From positions 1 through 6,962 of the forward strand of contig CAJYHH010000690.1 in assembly GCA_913773825.1 (NCBI GenBank): a stretch of DNA of 6,962 nucleotides, in the 5' to 3' direction. Each line of letters opens with the position of its first letter. Position 1 is the stretch's first letter. Below the pieces are notes generated by a model. It had not been told where the DNA came from and did not search any database. It worked only from the letters and a program-made list of their open reading frames with translations. The position numbers and the translations under genes were made by a program. Below are positions 5,484 to 6,962 of this stretch, piece by piece. This DNA is from Candidatus Sericytochromatia bacterium (GTDB taxonomy: Bacteria > Cyanobacteriota > Sericytochromatia > UBA7694).

Positions 5484-5508
5484 TGAGACCTCCCAGATGT
5501 TCTCAATG
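5481..5508 (-). promoter_or_regulatory. Start-codon hairpin of the DUF4258-like gene
   Basis: On the mRNA strand CATTGAGA (5508-5501) pairs perfectly with TCTCAATG (5488-5481) around a 12-base loop. The loop contains the GGGAGG ribosome site, and the 3' arm ends with the ATG start codon. The hairpin could gate translation; as DNA, the 8-bp inverted repeat could instead be an operator. Confidence 0.55.
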
Positions 5509-5524
5509 CTGCTGAAAAACCATA

Positions 5525-5540
5525 AATATCTATAGATATT
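5525..5540. repeat. Perfect 16-bp AT-rich palindrome
   Basis: AATATCTATAGATATT reads identically on both strands. It lies 42-57 bp upstream of the DUF4258-like start, where a promoter would be expected, so an operator role (possibly autoregulation) is reasonable. AT-rich context raises the chance of coincidence. Confidence 0.5.
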
Positions 5541-5600
5541 AATATATGAATTAAAAAATGCCTAGGGCTCAAAAAGTGACATTTGTGACAATGAGCTTTT

Positions 5601-5644
5601 AAAAACCTTAAAAATGTCTGTTCAATTGAACTTTAAGGTTTTTT
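5601..5644. terminator. Large inverted repeat, likely terminator of the lipoprotein gene
   Basis: AAAAACCTTAAA (5601-5612) and TTTAAGGTTTTT (5632-5643) are perfect 12-bp inverted copies. Between them lies a second perfect palindrome, GTTCAATTGAAC (5620-5631), abutting the right arm. It sits 40 bp after the lipoprotein stop; on that strand the second arm ends in GGTTTTT, as in an intrinsic terminator. The plus strand also gives GGTTTTTT. The stem is AT-rich, so it would be weaker than the GAPDH terminator. Confidence 0.55.
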
Positions 5645-5683
5645 AGCCTTGAGATTTAAGCAAAATCATCTTAAATAAAGGAT

Positions 5684-6799
5684 TTATTCGTAGCCTGTAA
5701 GCTCAACATAACCTTGCCCGGTTGCACTGCCCTGAACTTTAACAGCCCCTTCCCAGTAGCGAAAACTTAGAGGCAGCTCCTGATCTTGGAGCCAGGGATT
5801 TAGGCTTAACTCAAGCTGAGCTGAAGGCACCCTGATACGCCATCCTGAAGGATATTTCACCTGACTGCGCGGGCTTGTCCAGCTTCCGCTTGGTTCAATC
5901 TGGAAGTCATCGGGTTTAAGCGTACGACTGCTGCCATCCCGATTAACCAGCGTGCCAGAAGAAAACGGATCAATGCTACCGTCTTGCTGGCGTAGTTGGT
6001 ACAACATCAGTTCACGCCCATCATCAAGTTGTAATGAAAACCAGTCCCAGCCGCTTTGGTTTTTGGCTAAAACGCTGGTGCTCCATTCACGATCAAGCCA
6101 GCTTAGGCCTGTCAGCTGATAACTCTGTCCGGCAATGTTAAGCTGGCCGCTGCTGGCGATACGCGGGCGTGAATAATAATAAGACGCATTGCCGCTGCCT
6201 GCGCTTTTTTGGCTCAAGCCCTTGTTTCCCTGTAACACAACCGGTTTAAGTGATTGAAGCGTCAGCTCCAGACTAACTACGTCTGATGCGGCCTGTAGCT
6301 TGAGATTTTGTTCAGGATCACCGCTAATTGACCAATTGTCCAGCCAGACTTTAAATGGCTGGCTTTGGGCACCAGCCAGAGCAATAGACTGACGGCCCCA
6401 GCGCTCAAAGGGGTAAAATTTCTGGCCTTCGACATCTGTTACGGTAAAGTGGGCAAAATAAATCTGATGAGTGGCCCAGTCCTTGATTTCACTATCAGGG
6501 CCCGGTTTAAGCGCCCGGCGAAAAAACGTCAGCTGATAGCCAAAATGGCGCTGCTCTGCCGTCTCAAGATTGCCTGTAAAGTACCACCATTCGGTCTGAT
6601 ACTCCGGGTGTGGGCCGTCATCCAGCGGAAATTGAAACAGATGGGGTGTTAAAGCCCTGGCAAAACCTGTGTTTTCAGGTGCCTGACTGAGCGCTTGGAT
6701 GGCGCTGCTGGCTGCCTGTCGTTGAGTTGGCTTTGGCTGACAGGCGCTCAGCATCAATCCACTCCAGAGCGCCAGCAGCAGCAAAAACAAGTCTTTCAT
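5684..6799 (-). CDS. AttH/CrtC-like lipocalin-fold lipoprotein (COG5621-type predicted secreted hydrolase)
   Basis: A 371-residue lipoprotein. Residues 1-20 form a type II signal with lipobox LSAC and lipidated Cys20; Gln at +2 suggests the outer membrane. Residues about 48-240 match the CrtC/AttH N-terminal beta-barrel (PLDDGPHPEYQTEWWYFTGN at 58-77, WATHQIYFAHFTVTD at 108-122, SYYYSRPRI at 206-213, WLDREWS at 234-240), and about 245-371 the second lipocalin-like barrel (GWDWFSLQLDDGRELMLYQL at 250-269). Relatives are annotated as carotenoid 1,2-hydratase or secreted hydrolase, but most are not in carotenoid pathways; they often sit beside a LolE-like ABC transporter, which is not in this window. 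The ATG at 6799 is chosen because it opens directly on the signal peptide; a TTG at 6844 would add 15 unrelated residues. No Shine-Dalgarno is present; TATAAT ends 6 nt upstream, suggesting a leaderless mRNA. Confidence 0.9.
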   Translation of the reverse strand: MKDLFLLLLALWSGLMLSACQPKPTQRQAASSAIQALSQAPENTGFARALTPHLFQFPLDDGPHPEYQTEWWYFTGNLETAEQRHFGYQLTFFRRALKPGPDSEIKDWATHQIYFAHFTVTDVEGQKFYPFERWGRQSIALAGAQSQPFKVWLDNWSISGDPEQNLKLQAASDVVSLELTLQSLKPVVLQGNKGLSQKSAGSGNASYYYSRPRIASSGQLNIAGQSYQLTGLSWLDREWSTSVLAKNQSGWDWFSLQLDDGRELMLYQLRQQDGSIDPFSSGTLVNRDGSSRTLKPDDFQIEPSGSWTSPRSQVKYPSGWRIRVPSAQLELSLNPWLQDQELPLSFRYWEGAVKVQGSATGQGYVELTGYE

Positions 6800-6805
6800 G
6801 CTGGA

Positions 6806-6811
6806 ATTATA
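6806..6811 (-). promoter_or_regulatory. Consensus -10 box of the lipoprotein gene
   Basis: TATAAT on the minus strand ends 6 nt before the ATG at 6799. The best -35 candidate, TTGACC (6837-6832), is 20 bp upstream, longer than ideal. The spacing predicts transcription starting at the ATG itself. Confidence 0.5.
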
Positions 6812-6962
6812 ACCGGCAGCTGATGTTGACGGGTCAAAGATCAACTAAACAGGCTCATCACGAGTGGCTATTAGGCAGGTATTTACACGAGTTTTGACAA
6901 AAGGCACTGATTTTAAAAGCATTCAGCAGGACTGGCATGTGGCCTTAGCCACTAGCTGTCAG
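6812..6962. other. Upstream region to window edge, no gene supported
   Basis: All minus-strand frames meet stops soon after the edge, and no plus-strand frame is convincing. A GTGGC/GCCAC 5-bp stem (6939-6952) and a plus-strand TTGACA (6894-6899) without a matching -10 box are the only visible motifs. Confidence 0.5.

Noticed and set aside
5566..5593. CRP-like site around the GTGACA repeats
   Set aside because: The two GTGACA copies are direct, 9 bp apart, not the inverted TGTGA-N6-TCACA arrangement.
2861..6799. A light/B12-controlled carotenoid module linking the CarH-like regulator with the CrtC-like lipoprotein
   Set aside because: The lipoprotein is of the broad AttH/secreted-hydrolase type, the two genes are 1.9 kb apart with unrelated genes between, and no other carotenoid gene is present.
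6800..6844. 15-codon extension of the lipoprotein from a TTG
   Set aside because: It would place unrelated residues before a complete lipoprotein signal peptide; the ATG at 6799 gives a standard type II signal.
6894..6899. TTGACA as a plus-strand promoter at the right edge
   Set aside because: No acceptable -10 hexamer lies 16-18 bp downstream, and no plus-strand gene is seen before the window ends.

Overview
The window reads as ordinary chromosomal DNA from a gammaproteobacterium. Moderate GC, AGGAGG-type ribosome sites on several genes, a classical gapA-like GAPDH, a gram-negative lipoprotein signal and one small palindrome resembling Pseudomonas-type REP cores point that way. The genus cannot be fixed from sequence reading alone; an Oceanospirillales/Pseudomonadales-like host is a guess. 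No phage, transposase, CRISPR array, tRNA or rRNA was seen.

Layout: (1) 1-1067, minus strand: N-terminal 355 codons of a secreted DUF5118/DUF5117-type zinc metalloprotease, cut by the window edge before its catalytic motif. (2) 1068-1442: a 375-base divergent intergenic region rich in short repeats. (3) 1443-2339, plus: CDF-family (FieF-like) metal efflux transporter. (4) 2442-2792, plus: 116-residue hypothetical protein with an acidic tail. (5) 2861-3808, minus: MerR-type regulator fused to a cobalamin-binding domain (CarH/LitR-like), convergent with (4). (6) 3809-4084: divergent intergenic region with a 10-bp inverted repeat and a third half-site 11 bp away. (7) 4085-5098, plus: glyceraldehyde-3-phosphate dehydrogenase, closed by a strong terminator. 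(8) 5166-5483, minus: small DUF4258-like protein whose start codon and Shine-Dalgarno lie in a perfect hairpin. (9) 5484-5683: AT-rich spacer with two palindromic structures. (10) 5684-6799, minus: AttH/CrtC-like lipocalin-fold lipoprotein. (11) 6800-6962: upstream region without a supported gene.

The genes do not form one pathway; this is a patchwork of single-gene transcription units. The most notable signals are regulatory. Two genes (the CDF transporter and the lipoprotein) lack a Shine-Dalgarno and have a -10 box ending exactly 6 nt before the ATG, so their mRNAs are probably leaderless. The cobalamin-type regulator keeps the B12-ligating His motif but has lost the Trp and Glu of the light-sensing motif. 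Its divergent promoter region carries a candidate operator shared with the GAPDH gene. The DUF4258 gene has a possible translation-gating hairpin. I found no convincing undescribed multi-gene system.
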